Below, piece by piece: positions 1 through 6,582 of a stretch of 7,484 nt of DNA; positions within the stretch are counted from its first letter, which is position 1; each line of letters starts with the position of its first letter. The notes below the pieces were generated by a model. The model was not told where the DNA came from. It worked only from the letters and a program-made list of their open reading frames with translations, and did not search any database. The stretch spans positions 1 through 7,484 of the forward strand of contig JAAZGT010000258.1 of NCBI GenBank assembly GCA_012511095.1, in the 5' to 3' direction. A program made the position numbers and the translations under genes. The DNA is from Alcaligenaceae bacterium (GTDB lineage: Bacteria > Pseudomonadota > Gammaproteobacteria > Burkholderiales > Burkholderiaceae_B).

Positions 1-54
1 CCAACTTATACGTACCACGACGCTAAACCCGTTGGGTCCTGATACTTTTTTATA
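1..54 (+). CDS. Possible 3' end of an upstream gene (partial, unidentified)
   Basis: Two plus-strand frames are open from the left edge. One reads PTYTYHDAKPVGS and stops at a TGA (40-42). The other reads QLIRTTTLNPLGPDTFL and stops at a TAA (52-54), immediately before a large inverted repeat. The stretch is less AT-rich than the DNA after it, which fits coding sequence ending here. I cannot tell which frame is real, recognise no family from so few residues, and cannot exclude that it is non-coding. The TAA frame matches the stop codon used by most genes here, while the TGA frame avoids the ATA codon. Confidence 0.3.
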
Positions 55-97
55 AGCTCAGCAAGAACAGTTCTTAAACAGAAAGTCTTGCTGAGCT
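55..97. other. 12-bp perfect inverted repeat with an alternative overlapping hairpin
   Basis: AGCTCAGCAAGA (55-66) is exactly complementary to TCTTGCTGAGCT (86-97) across a 19-nt loop. A second hairpin, AAGAA-CAG-TTCTT (63-75), uses part of the same left arm, so the two folds exclude each other. A T run (46-51) lies before the stem on the plus strand and no T run follows it, so it is not a standard intrinsic terminator on either strand. It may protect the 3' end of an upstream transcript or act as an attenuator-like element; both are inference. Confidence 0.55.
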
Positions 98-451
98 GTC
101 ATCTACTTTGTGATAGTGACGTTTTCCTATCCCCTATACCTCATCTCATACCGGCATTTAATAATGCAGGCGCTTATCTGACAACATGCTTTAGCAAATA
201 TGTCACCTTGCACGAATTTTGATTGATGCGTTCTAAAACTAATAGCTAATTAAAAACTGCTTGAATTGATATTCAATTTTAATCATTGATACATTATTTC
301 TAAATCAGAAATAGATAGTTGATTTTTATACCATTTATTCATTTAAATGGATTTGTTAAAGTTATTACATCGACTGGGACACAGAAAATAACTGAATAAA
401 ATTTTCTTTCTCAGCTAAAAATACATCAAATTTTATTAAAGGATAAATACT
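98..451. other. Non-coding stretch upstream of the DUF4148-like gene
   Basis: I see no convincing gene here on either strand. Plus-strand ATG frames are very short and lack ribosome binding sites; the longest I noted reads MDLLKLLHRLGHRK (347-391). The minus strand is broken by early stops in the frames I followed. Recognisable structures are an imperfect hairpin at 151-170 (GCATT-TAAT-AATGC flanked by CC and GG with one mismatch), a palindrome at 261-276, promoter-like TTGATA boxes, and the ribosome binding site AAAGGA at 438-443. AT content rises sharply after about position 230, as expected for a promoter and 5' leader. Confidence 0.6.
261..295 (+). promoter_or_regulatory. Candidate promoter with overlapping palindromic operator-like site
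   Basis: TTGAAT-TGAT-ATTCAA (261-276) is a perfect inverted repeat with 6-bp arms. Within it begins TTGATA (266-271), a 5/6 match to a sigma-70 -35 box, followed after 18 bp by TACATT (290-295), a 4/6 match to a -10 box. A repressor bound to the palindrome would cover the -35 box. If used, this promoter would give a leader of about 150 nt for the gene at 452. A second TTGATA at 286-291 and a TTGATT at 319-324 are alternatives, so the exact promoter is unsure. Confidence 0.3.
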
Positions 452-832
452 ATGAAACGCATTCAACTTTCTGCTATCGCTATGATTTTTAGTTCTCTTT
501 TTGCCACTCAAGCAATGGCTACAGATGCACAGTTATCAAATGACGCTTATGAAGTTGTTACCGAAAGCGGTCGTTTTGCTAAAGATGTCTTCTCAAGTAA
601 CTACCCTAGCCCACAAGTTGAGTCTTTAACTAGCGCGCAGGTTCGTATGGAGCTTGTAGAAGCTATTAACAAGGGCAATGTTATTGTCAGCGAAAGCGGT
701 CAACTCGCTAACGAAGTTTTTTCCGCTAATTATGATATTAGAAATAATGCCAGCAAAAGCCGTGAAGAAGTACGTGCAGAGTTAACTGCAGCTATTGAGA
801 ATGGTTTATTAGATAAGCATATTTCTTTCTAA
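452..832 (+). CDS. Small exported protein with two DUF4148-like repeats
   Basis: This 126-residue protein has no recognised biochemical function. Residues 1-23 look like a Sec signal peptide: a basic start (MKR), a hydrophobic core, and an AMA cleavage site before T24, leaving a mature protein of about 103 residues in the periplasm or outside. The mature part is two tandem units offset by exactly 43 residues with no gaps (about 36-77 and 79-120). Each carries an ESGxxAxxVFSxNY block followed by a VRxELxxAIxxG block. The second block resembles the core of DUF4148, a family of small exported Burkholderiales proteins; that assignment is from memory of the family pattern. The ATG has a good ribosome binding site, AAAGGA (438-443), 8 nt upstream. 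The gene stands alone between a long leader and its own terminator, so it is probably monocistronic. There are no cysteines, no lipobox and no membrane segment after the signal peptide. Confidence 0.88.
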   Translation: MKRIQLSAIAMIFSSLFATQAMATDAQLSNDAYEVVTESGRFAKDVFSSNYPSPQVESLTSAQVRMELVEAINKGNVIVSESGQLANEVFSANYDIRNNASKSREEVRAELTAAIENGLLDKHISF

Positions 833-851
833 ATAACCAATAAAACTAGTC

Positions 852-890
852 AGGGTATCTAAGGTTAAACCTCCTTAGATACCCTTTTTT
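852..890 (+). terminator. Strong intrinsic terminator between convergent genes
   Basis: AGGGTATCTAAGG (852-864) pairs perfectly with CCTTAGATACCCT (873-885) around an 8-nt loop. The final T of the stem and TTTTT at 886-890 form a six-T tract. It lies 19 nt after the stop of the DUF4148-like gene. The same stem lies 26 nt past the dgt stop on the other strand. There the following tract (GACTAGTTTTATT) is a weaker U-run, so it could serve both genes but is clearly better for the plus-strand one. Confidence 0.9.
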
Positions 891-916
891 GTAGCTCGGT
901 GTAAAAACATCGATTG

Positions 917-2053
917 TTATATTTTATAAATTCGACGATGCTCTCTGATCGCATAACGATCAGTCATCCCAGCAATGTAGTCTGCAATACCACGAGCCTG
1001 CCGATTGCTATCTTTAAAGCGATGATCTGGCGGTAATAAGCGCGGTTCATCTAGGAAAGCATCAAAGAGATCATGGATAATGCGACGTGATTTAACCGAC
1101 ATCCGCATCACCTTGTAGTGACGATAAAGATTATCGAGTAGGAATTTCTTTAACTCATCTTGCATTCGACGCATCTCTGGAGAAAAAGCCACTAACACAG
1201 GAGCATTAGCCACATCTGCAGGAGTGATGACCCCATGCTGATTAATCTGCGCCAAGGTATGCTCAGTTACGTCTCTGATTAGCGTGTTAATCATACGCCT
1301 GATGGTTTCTGCAACCAAACGTTTGCCACTTAAATTAGGGTATTTTTGTAACACCTCACTGTGATGCTGTTCAAAAATCTCCACACGACTTAATTGCTCA
1401 AGCGTAATTAAGCCCGAGCGCAAACCATCATCTATATCGTGATTGTTATAGGCGATTTCATCCGCCAAGTTAGCCAATTGCGCCTCGAGTGAAGGCTGAG
1501 TACGATCAATAAAGCGTTGACCCACCTCACCTAATTCACGGGCATTTTTTAAAGAACAATGCTTTAAGATGCCACTGCGTGTCTCAAAGGTCAGATTTAA
1601 GCCATTGAACTCAGCGTAGCGCTCTTCGAGCTCATCCACCATGCGCAAGCTTTGAAGGTTATGCTCAAAACCACCCACCTCTGGAGGCAAATTGGCACGC
1701 ATATAGTCATTAAGTGCATCTTGGCCCGCATGACCAAAGGGGGTATGGCCCAAATCATGAGCTAAGCAAATCGCCTCAACTAGATCCTCATTAATTAAAA
1801 GGTTTCTAGCTAGAGCACGACCAATCTGCGCTACCTCAAGACTATGGGTTAAGCGTGTTCTAAATAAATCACCCTCGTGATTGACAAAAACCTGAGTTTT
1901 ATACTCAAGACGTCTAAAGGAGTTACAGTGAATAATGCGATCCCTATCGCGTTGAAAGGGATTGCGTCGAGGATCGCTTTCTTCGGCATGTATGCGACCG
2001 CGCGAGGCCTCGGGATGCGCTGCATATGAGGCCAAGTTAGCGACGCAAACCAT
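917..2053 (-). CDS. dgt: dGTPase-like HD-domain dNTP triphosphohydrolase
   Basis: The protein belongs to the deoxyguanosinetriphosphate triphosphohydrolase-like HD family, which hydrolyses dNTPs to deoxynucleoside plus triphosphate; the exact nucleotide preference cannot be read from sequence. With the ATG at 2053 it is 378 residues. The metal-binding HD set is complete: H70 in TRLTHSLEV, H99-D100 in AHDLGHTPFGH, and D198 in LADEIAYNNHD. The N-terminal FQRDRDRIIH...FRRLEYKTQVF and the GGFEHNLQSLR motifs are typical of the family. A GTG at 2068, overlapping aroB by 11 bp, would add five residues. I prefer the ATG because GGTGAAGAG lies 7 nt upstream and because relatives recalled from memory align from near it. 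That ribosome binding site is formed by the last aroB codons, and the aroB stop is only 4 nt away, so translation is probably coupled. It is the last gene of the aroK-aroB-dgt operon. Confidence 0.93.
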   Translation of the reverse strand: MVCVANLASYAAHPEASRGRIHAEESDPRRNPFQRDRDRIIHCNSFRRLEYKTQVFVNHEGDLFRTRLTHSLEVAQIGRALARNLLINEDLVEAICLAHDLGHTPFGHAGQDALNDYMRANLPPEVGGFEHNLQSLRMVDELEERYAEFNGLNLTFETRSGILKHCSLKNARELGEVGQRFIDRTQPSLEAQLANLADEIAYNNHDIDDGLRSGLITLEQLSRVEIFEQHHSEVLQKYPNLSGKRLVAETIRRMINTLIRDVTEHTLAQINQHGVITPADVANAPVLVAFSPEMRRMQDELKKFLLDNLYRHYKVMRMSVKSRRIIHDLFDAFLDEPRLLPPDHRFKDSNRQARGIADYIAGMTDRYAIREHRRIYKI

Positions 2054-2057
2054 GGTA

Positions 2058-3341
2058 TTACTCTTCACCAGCAGGCCTTACACCGTCAATACCGTAAATA
2101 CCGCCTGTACGACCTGTACCGGCACCTGCGTCTCTAGCAATTTGCGCTTGACGCGCCACCTCAGCTGCTGCCTCTGAGCTATCAACCACGGTAACACCAG
2201 GCTCTTTTTGAACCTCTAACGCATCTTCGACTTTTGGTTGAGCCACTTTAACTGAGGCGTCTCCTGAGATTGTTTTATCTAATACCAATCTTACTAGCTC
2301 CTCAGCAGCGCTTTGAATTCGAGCTTCGCCAATTTCATCTAAAATTACGAATTTGATATTACCAGCAGTCGCTTTTTTATCTAATTTCATAATTTCGAAC
2401 CACTTATCCTTACTACCTAAGTTAGGAGCAACGGTAGGACAGCCGATCTTCTCAACCAAATTGCGAACACGCTCAATATCCTCTTGGGGGAAGTTGCAAA
2501 CTAGCGCAGAAAGCTCAGCCGCCTGCACCATACCACAACCAACCGCCTCGCCGTGCAGCCATTCGCCATAACCCATACCATTTTCAATAGCATGGGCAAA
2601 GGTATGACCAAAATTAAGAATCATACGGCGATTAGACTCTTTTTCGTCCTCTTCAACTACCTGAGCTTTTAACTCACAAGAACGATGAATAGCATAGGTA
2701 ATAGCCGCTGGTTCAAGTGCGATAAGGTCTTCGACATTAACTTCACACCATTCGAAAAACTCACGATCCATGATCAGACCGTATTTAATTACTTCAGCAA
2801 GACCTGCTGCAATCTCACGCTTAGGTAATGTTTTTAATACATTAATATCGATATCAACTGCAATTGGCTGATAAAAAGCACCGATCAGGTTTTTACCTAA
2901 AGGATGGTTGACCGCTGTTTTGCCACCCACCGAGGAATCAACCTGAGCCAATAAGGTCGTAGGAACTTGAACAAAACGAATACCACGCATAAATGTAGCG
3001 GCAGCAAAACCACCTAAATCACCGATGACGCCGCCACCTAGAGCAACTAAAACCGATTTGCGATCAAGTTTGTTTTCTAGCATAAAGGTATAGACATCAT
3101 TTAGCGTATCTAAATTTTTATATTGTTCGCCATCGGGGATATCAAAGCAATAAACCTCTTTGCCCGTTACCTTTAAAGCTTTTAAAGCAGTCTCGCCATA
3201 GAGCTTACGCACGGTGGAGTTACTTAGTAAAACGACAGCACTCGCATCGGGTGGGATTGAGGTAGCAAGTTGCTGCATAATATTTGGTGCAATCGAAATA
3301 GGATAACTGCCACCAGGCACATTTACTCTAACAATACTCAT
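2058..3341 (-). CDS. aroB: 3-dehydroquinate synthase with extended C-terminal tail
   Basis: AroB is an NAD- and zinc-dependent cytoplasmic enzyme that converts DAHP to 3-dehydroquinate, the second step of the shikimate pathway. The nucleotide-binding segment GGGVIGDLGGF is at 102-112. The signature PTTLLAQVDSSVGGKTAVN spans 127-145. The three expected zinc ligands are present as E183 (AEVIKYG), H246 (FGHTFAH) and H263 (LHGEAV). The start ATG overlaps the aroK stop as ATGA, with an AAAGAGA-type ribosome binding site inside aroK. The protein is 427 residues, whereas most family members are near 355-370. The conserved fold ends around residue 356, and the rest (about 357-427) is an Ala/Glu/Val- then Gly-rich tail ending GIDGVRPAGEE that I do not recognise. 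The catalytic domain looks intact, so the enzyme should work. Confidence 0.97.
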   Translation of the reverse strand: MSIVRVNVPGGSYPISIAPNIMQQLATSIPPDASAVVLLSNSTVRKLYGETALKALKVTGKEVYCFDIPDGEQYKNLDTLNDVYTFMLENKLDRKSVLVALGGGVIGDLGGFAAATFMRGIRFVQVPTTLLAQVDSSVGGKTAVNHPLGKNLIGAFYQPIAVDIDINVLKTLPKREIAAGLAEVIKYGLIMDREFFEWCEVNVEDLIALEPAAITYAIHRSCELKAQVVEEDEKESNRRMILNFGHTFAHAIENGMGYGEWLHGEAVGCGMVQAAELSALVCNFPQEDIERVRNLVEKIGCPTVAPNLGSKDKWFEIMKLDKKATAGNIKFVILDEIGEARIQSAAEELVRLVLDKTISGDASVKVAQPKVEDALEVQKEPGVTVVDSSEAAAEVARQAQIARDAGAGTGRTGGIYGIDGVRPAGEE

Positions 3342-3892
3342 TTATCGTCTCTTTGCTCTAACAAGTTAATAATTTGGTCAACAATAATATTTAGGGAACC
3401 ATCGGTCGAATCAAGAATATGATCCGCTGCTTCTTCATAAATATCTGAGCGCTCAGCCAACAGCTCGGTTAAACGCTCTTTAGGATTTGGGGTAGCTAAT
3501 AAAGGACGGTTTTTATCCTTAGCTACTCGTCTATATAGTTCATCGACATCAACGCGCAAATAAAACACGCGACCGTATTGCTTCATTAATTGACGGTTTT
3601 CGGGACGCAACACAGCGCCACCGCCTGTTGCCAATACGATATCATGTTGCAAAATAACCTCTTGCAAAACCTCAGTTTCGCGTCTACGGAACCCTTCTTC
3701 GCCTTCGATGTCAAAGATAGTTGGGATGTCTACACCGCAACGATCAACAATAGCGTGATCTAAATCGATAAACTTGCGCCCGATTTTTTTGGCCAGGGCA
3801 CGACCGACCGTTGTTTTACCGGCACCCATCATACCAATTAAGACAATTAGGTTTTTTTGAGGTAAAACAGGGGATGCTACTGTGTTAGTCAT
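3338..3892 (-). CDS. aroK: Shikimate kinase
   Basis: AroK transfers the ATP gamma-phosphate to the 3-hydroxyl of shikimate in the cytoplasm, the fifth step towards chorismate. The 184-residue protein has the Walker A motif GMMGAGKT (20-27), the DLD magnesium/shikimate motif (43-45), FRRRE with shikimate-binding arginine (68-72), the GGG loop (90-92) and the lid motif RPLL (129-132). Length is normal for the family. The ATG at 3892 is the only sensible start, since the next Met residues lie in the P-loop. Upstream there is only a weak ribosome binding site (TTTTGAATG), so translation may be modest or the leader very short. It is the first gene of the leftward operon, overlapping aroB by 4 bp, and is divergent from mrcA across 173 bp. 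In several proteobacteria type IV pilus genes sit between ponA/mrcA and aroK; they are absent here. Confidence 0.97.
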   Translation of the reverse strand: MTNTVASPVLPQKNLIVLIGMMGAGKTTVGRALAKKIGRKFIDLDHAIVDRCGVDIPTIFDIEGEEGFRRRETEVLQEVILQHDIVLATGGGAVLRPENRQLMKQYGRVFYLRVDVDELYRRVAKDKNRPLLATPNPKERLTELLAERSDIYEEAADHILDSTDGSLNIIVDQIINLLEQRDDK

Positions 3893-4065
3893 CGTACATT
3901 CAAAATTTTAATATAATTTATAATTAGCAAAATTAGCTTATTAGCCAAATTTTACACATTTCACGCTGTCATTGCGTTATTTTAACGCTAAACTGTGGGC
4001 TAAGATTAAATTAGCAGTATTGTATCTAGGTTCATACCTTCGCTTAAAAAGCGTATTTATTACTC
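3893..4065. promoter_or_regulatory. Divergent aroK / mrcA promoter region
   Basis: This AT-rich 173-bp gap must hold promoters for both directions. Plus strand: TTTACA (3951-3956), a 5/6 -35 match, but the box 18 bp on (CGTTAT, 3975-3980) is poor. Two perfect TATAAT hexamers (3912-3917 and 3919-3924) have no good -35 partner. Minus strand: TATATT (3915-3910) and TATAAA (3922-3917) are possible -10 boxes for aroK, also without a clear -35. TTAGC occurs three times in quick succession (3924, 3933, 3941) and once more at 4011. No single promoter can be called with confidence. Confidence 0.5.
3974..3988. promoter_or_regulatory. Perfect palindrome, possible operator upstream of mrcA
   Basis: GCGTTA (3974-3979) and TAACGC (3983-3988) are perfect inverted arms around TTT. 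The site overlaps the poor -10 candidate for mrcA, where a bound regulator could act on one or both divergent genes. No T run follows, so it is not a terminator. The binding protein is unknown and the operator role is inference. Confidence 0.3.
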
Positions 4066-6540
4066 ATGAGTCAAAAAAAGCAATCACCTAAAACATTCGG
4101 TTTCGGTTCATTTATCGGCCGCTTTCTTATTAAAACCTTATTCTTTGGTCTAGGGTTAGTGGTCTGTGGGCTGATTTTCGGCACCCTTGTCGTTAGTTCA
4201 GTGTGGCCAAACCTACCTAATCTGACAGCAATGACAGATTATCGTCCACGTATTCCTCTACGCATTTACTCTGCGGATAAGATTCTTCTCGCCGAATATG
4301 GTGAGGAGCGACGCAATGTCTTGCGCATCGATGAGTTCCCAGAGGTTATGAAGCTAGCCATTTTAGCTGCCGAAGATGATAACTTCTACGAGCACTCTGG
4401 TGTCGACTGGCGAGGCGTGGCCCGTGCTGCTCTAGCTAATATTTCTTCGGGTGGTCGCGCTCAAGGTGCAAGTACCATTACCATGCAGGTAGCGCGTAAC
4501 TTCTACCTTAGCACTGAAAAGTCGTACTTACGTAAGTTTTATGAGTTGTTATTAACTTATAAAATCGAAGATAATCTAACTAAAGACCAAATTCTTGAGC
4601 TCTACATGAACCAAATTTATTTGGGCCATCGCTCCTATGGTTTCTCAGTAGCCGCTCGCACCTATTTTGCCAAGCCATTATCTGAAGTGACTCTGGCCGA
4701 AGCTGCTGTATTAGCGGGTATTCCTAAAGCTCCTTCACAAAACAACCCGCGCACCAACTTAAAAGGTGCCTTAGATCGACAGCATTATGTTTTAAGCCGT
4801 ATGTTGCGTCTAGGTTATATTGATCAAGCACAATTCGATGCAGCTAAGGCAGAGGAAATTGCCACTCGCTCCATACGCGATCTTGAAACCGAAGAGGCAG
4901 CTCAAATCACTCAAGCTCAACGCCAAGGTCATTATGTGGCCGAACTAGCACGTCAGTTGATGTACCTAACCTACAAAGACAACGTCTATGCCCGTGGTTT
5001 AAATGTTTACACCACCATTGATTCTAAAGACCAAGCGGTGGCTTATCGTGCCTTACGTAAAAACATTATGCAGTTTACACGTAACCGTCCGTACCCTGGC
5101 CCTGAGGGTCAAATTGACTTACCTGAGGGTGTAGAAAACGATAACAAGGCAATGGAGAAAATCATTTACGATGTGCGTCAAACACATCCTAATGATGATG
5201 ATTTATTAGTAGCTGTGGTGTTATCTTCATCAGCTGATAAGGTCACCCTAATGCGTCGTGTAGGCGAGGTGATTGAGTTAACTGGTAAAGAGCTCAATAA
5301 CGCTCGTCGCGCTCTGCCGCCCAAACCTAATAATGCCAAGCCAATTTTACGTGGTTCAATCGTTTATATTCAGCGCTTCGAAAAAGATGGTTGGACCATT
5401 GTTAACCAGCCGGCGGTTGAGGGGGCTTTTGTTGCCTTAGATCCAAATACGGGTGCAATTCAATCAATGGTAGGTGGTTTTAACTTTAACCGTGGTGACT
5501 TTAACCGCGTAACCCAAGCATGGCGTCAACCAGGCTCTACCTTTAAGCCATTTATCTATGCTGCTGGCCTAGAGCGTGGCTTAACTCCTGAAACTCATAT
5601 TTCAGACCAACCCTTCGTGCTAACTGCACGTCAAACGGGCTCTAAACCATGGCAGCCTAAAAACTACGGCGGCAGTTACACAGTGAGTCAAACCATGCGT
5701 CGCGCCTTATACCAATCGCGCAACATGGTCTCAATTCGTATTTTAGAGGCTGTGGGTGCTGATTTTGCGCGCGCATACATCACCCGCTTTGGTTTTGACA
5801 TTCGTCGCCAGCCACAAAAAGGCGCCTATTTAACTATGGCTCTTGGTGCTGGTAGCGTAACTCCATTACAAATGGCCGGCGCTTATGCCGTCTTTGCTAA
5901 TGGTGGTTTCCGCGTTAACCCATATATTATTGATTATGTACTCGACCCTGAGGGTAATGAAATTATGCGCGCCCAGCCACAAAAAGCAGGCGTGGAAAGT
6001 AATCGTGTCTTAGATGAGCGTACAGCTTATGTTATGAACGATCTCTTACATGGTGTTGCGACCTCTGGTACTGCAGCACGCACTACTAGCACGCTAGGCC
6101 GCAAAGATTTACACGGCAAAACCGGTACGACTAACCAAGCCTTTGACGCATGGTTTGCTGGTTATACCAAAGATCTAGTAGGTGTGGCTTGGATGGGTTA
6201 TGACCAACCGCGCTCCCTAGGTAGTAATGCCACAGGTGGTCAGTTAGCGATGCCTATTTGGATTGAGTATATGCAAACCGCTCTTAAGGGCACTGAGGTT
6301 AAAATGCCTGGACCGCTACCTAAAGGTCTAACCAAGGTTGGCGAAAACTTCTACTATGAAGAATTTCCACAAGGCAAAGCCTTTGCTAACCTAGGCACGA
6401 GTGGTGCAGGCGCTGGCTCAAGTTCTGGGGCTACCACGGGTGGAGGTCAACGCTTTAGACCGATTCAACCGCGTCGCAACCCGGTACAACGCACCATTGA
6501 ATCCTTCAACCCGACCGGTGGCGCGCCTATTCGATTCTAA
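4066..6540 (+). CDS. mrcA: Penicillin-binding protein 1A (bifunctional peptidoglycan synthase)
   Basis: Class A PBP that polymerises lipid II into glycan strands and crosslinks their stem peptides on the outer face of the inner membrane. The 824-residue protein has a short cytoplasmic N-terminus and one membrane anchor (about 21-47). The GT51 glycosyltransferase domain (about 70-245) has catalytic E103 in AEDDNFYEH, the QGASTITMQ motif (133-141) and the second catalytic E160 in RKFYE. A linker or OB-like segment follows (about 335-445), then the transpeptidase domain with nucleophile S491 in STFK, SRN (551-553) and KTGT (685-688). All active-site motifs are intact. Residues from about 776 form a Gly/Ser-rich then basic, probably disordered, tail. 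The ATG at 4066 fits the family N-terminus, but no clear Shine-Dalgarno precedes it; a small hairpin CGCTT-AAA-AAGCG (4041-4053) lies there instead. It is probably transcribed alone, with a terminator just after it. Confidence 0.97.
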   Translation: MSQKKQSPKTFGFGSFIGRFLIKTLFFGLGLVVCGLIFGTLVVSSVWPNLPNLTAMTDYRPRIPLRIYSADKILLAEYGEERRNVLRIDEFPEVMKLAILAAEDDNFYEHSGVDWRGVARAALANISSGGRAQGASTITMQVARNFYLSTEKSYLRKFYELLLTYKIEDNLTKDQILELYMNQIYLGHRSYGFSVAARTYFAKPLSEVTLAEAAVLAGIPKAPSQNNPRTNLKGALDRQHYVLSRMLRLGYIDQAQFDAAKAEEIATRSIRDLETEEAAQITQAQRQGHYVAELARQLMYLTYKDNVYARGLNVYTTIDSKDQAVAYRALRKNIMQFTRNRPYPGPEGQIDLPEGVENDNKAMEKIIYDVRQTHPNDDDLLVAVVLSSSADKVTLMRRVGEVIELTGKELNNARRALPPKPNNAKPILRGSIVYIQRFEKDGWTIVNQPAVEGAFVALDPNTGAIQSMVGGFNFNRGDFNRVTQAWRQPGSTFKPFIYAAGLERGLTPETHISDQPFVLTARQTGSKPWQPKNYGGSYTVSQTMRRALYQSRNMVSIRILEAVGADFARAYITRFGFDIRRQPQKGAYLTMALGAGSVTPLQMAGAYAVFANGGFRVNPYIIDYVLDPEGNEIMRAQPQKAGVESNRVLDERTAYVMNDLLHGVATSGTAARTTSTLGRKDLHGKTGTTNQAFDAWFAGYTKDLVGVAWMGYDQPRSLGSNATGGQLAMPIWIEYMQTALKGTEVKMPGPLPKGLTKVGENFYYEEFPQGKAFANLGTSGAGAGSSSGATTGGGQRFRPIQPRRNPVQRTIESFNPTGGAPIRF

Positions 6541-6582
6541 TAGCGTCTCAATAGAATTATTTTATATTAAAAGAATCGTTAT

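Noticed and set aside
55..97. Standard intrinsic terminator
   Set aside because: No T tract follows the stem on either strand; the only T run precedes it on the plus strand.
347..391. Short frame MDLLKLLHRLGHRK as a possible leader peptide
   Set aside because: There is no ribosome binding site before it, and a 14-codon frame is expected by chance.
98..451. tRNA, riboswitch or other structured RNA gene
   Set aside because: I found no cloverleaf, no conserved aptamer core and no CCA end; only isolated short hairpins are present.
1962..2177. 71-codon plus-strand open frame
   Set aside because: It lies antisense to the dgt start and aroB end, has a Cys/Thr-rich implausible product and no ribosome binding site.
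2058..2270. AroB tail as a frameshift artefact or fused second gene
   Set aside because: The frame is continuous, uses ordinary codons and stops right at the dgt ribosome binding site, and no recognisable domain is present; a genuine extension is the simpler reading.
2353..2571. 72-codon plus-strand open frame
   Set aside because: It is antisense to the well-supported aroB catalytic domain and resembles no known protein.
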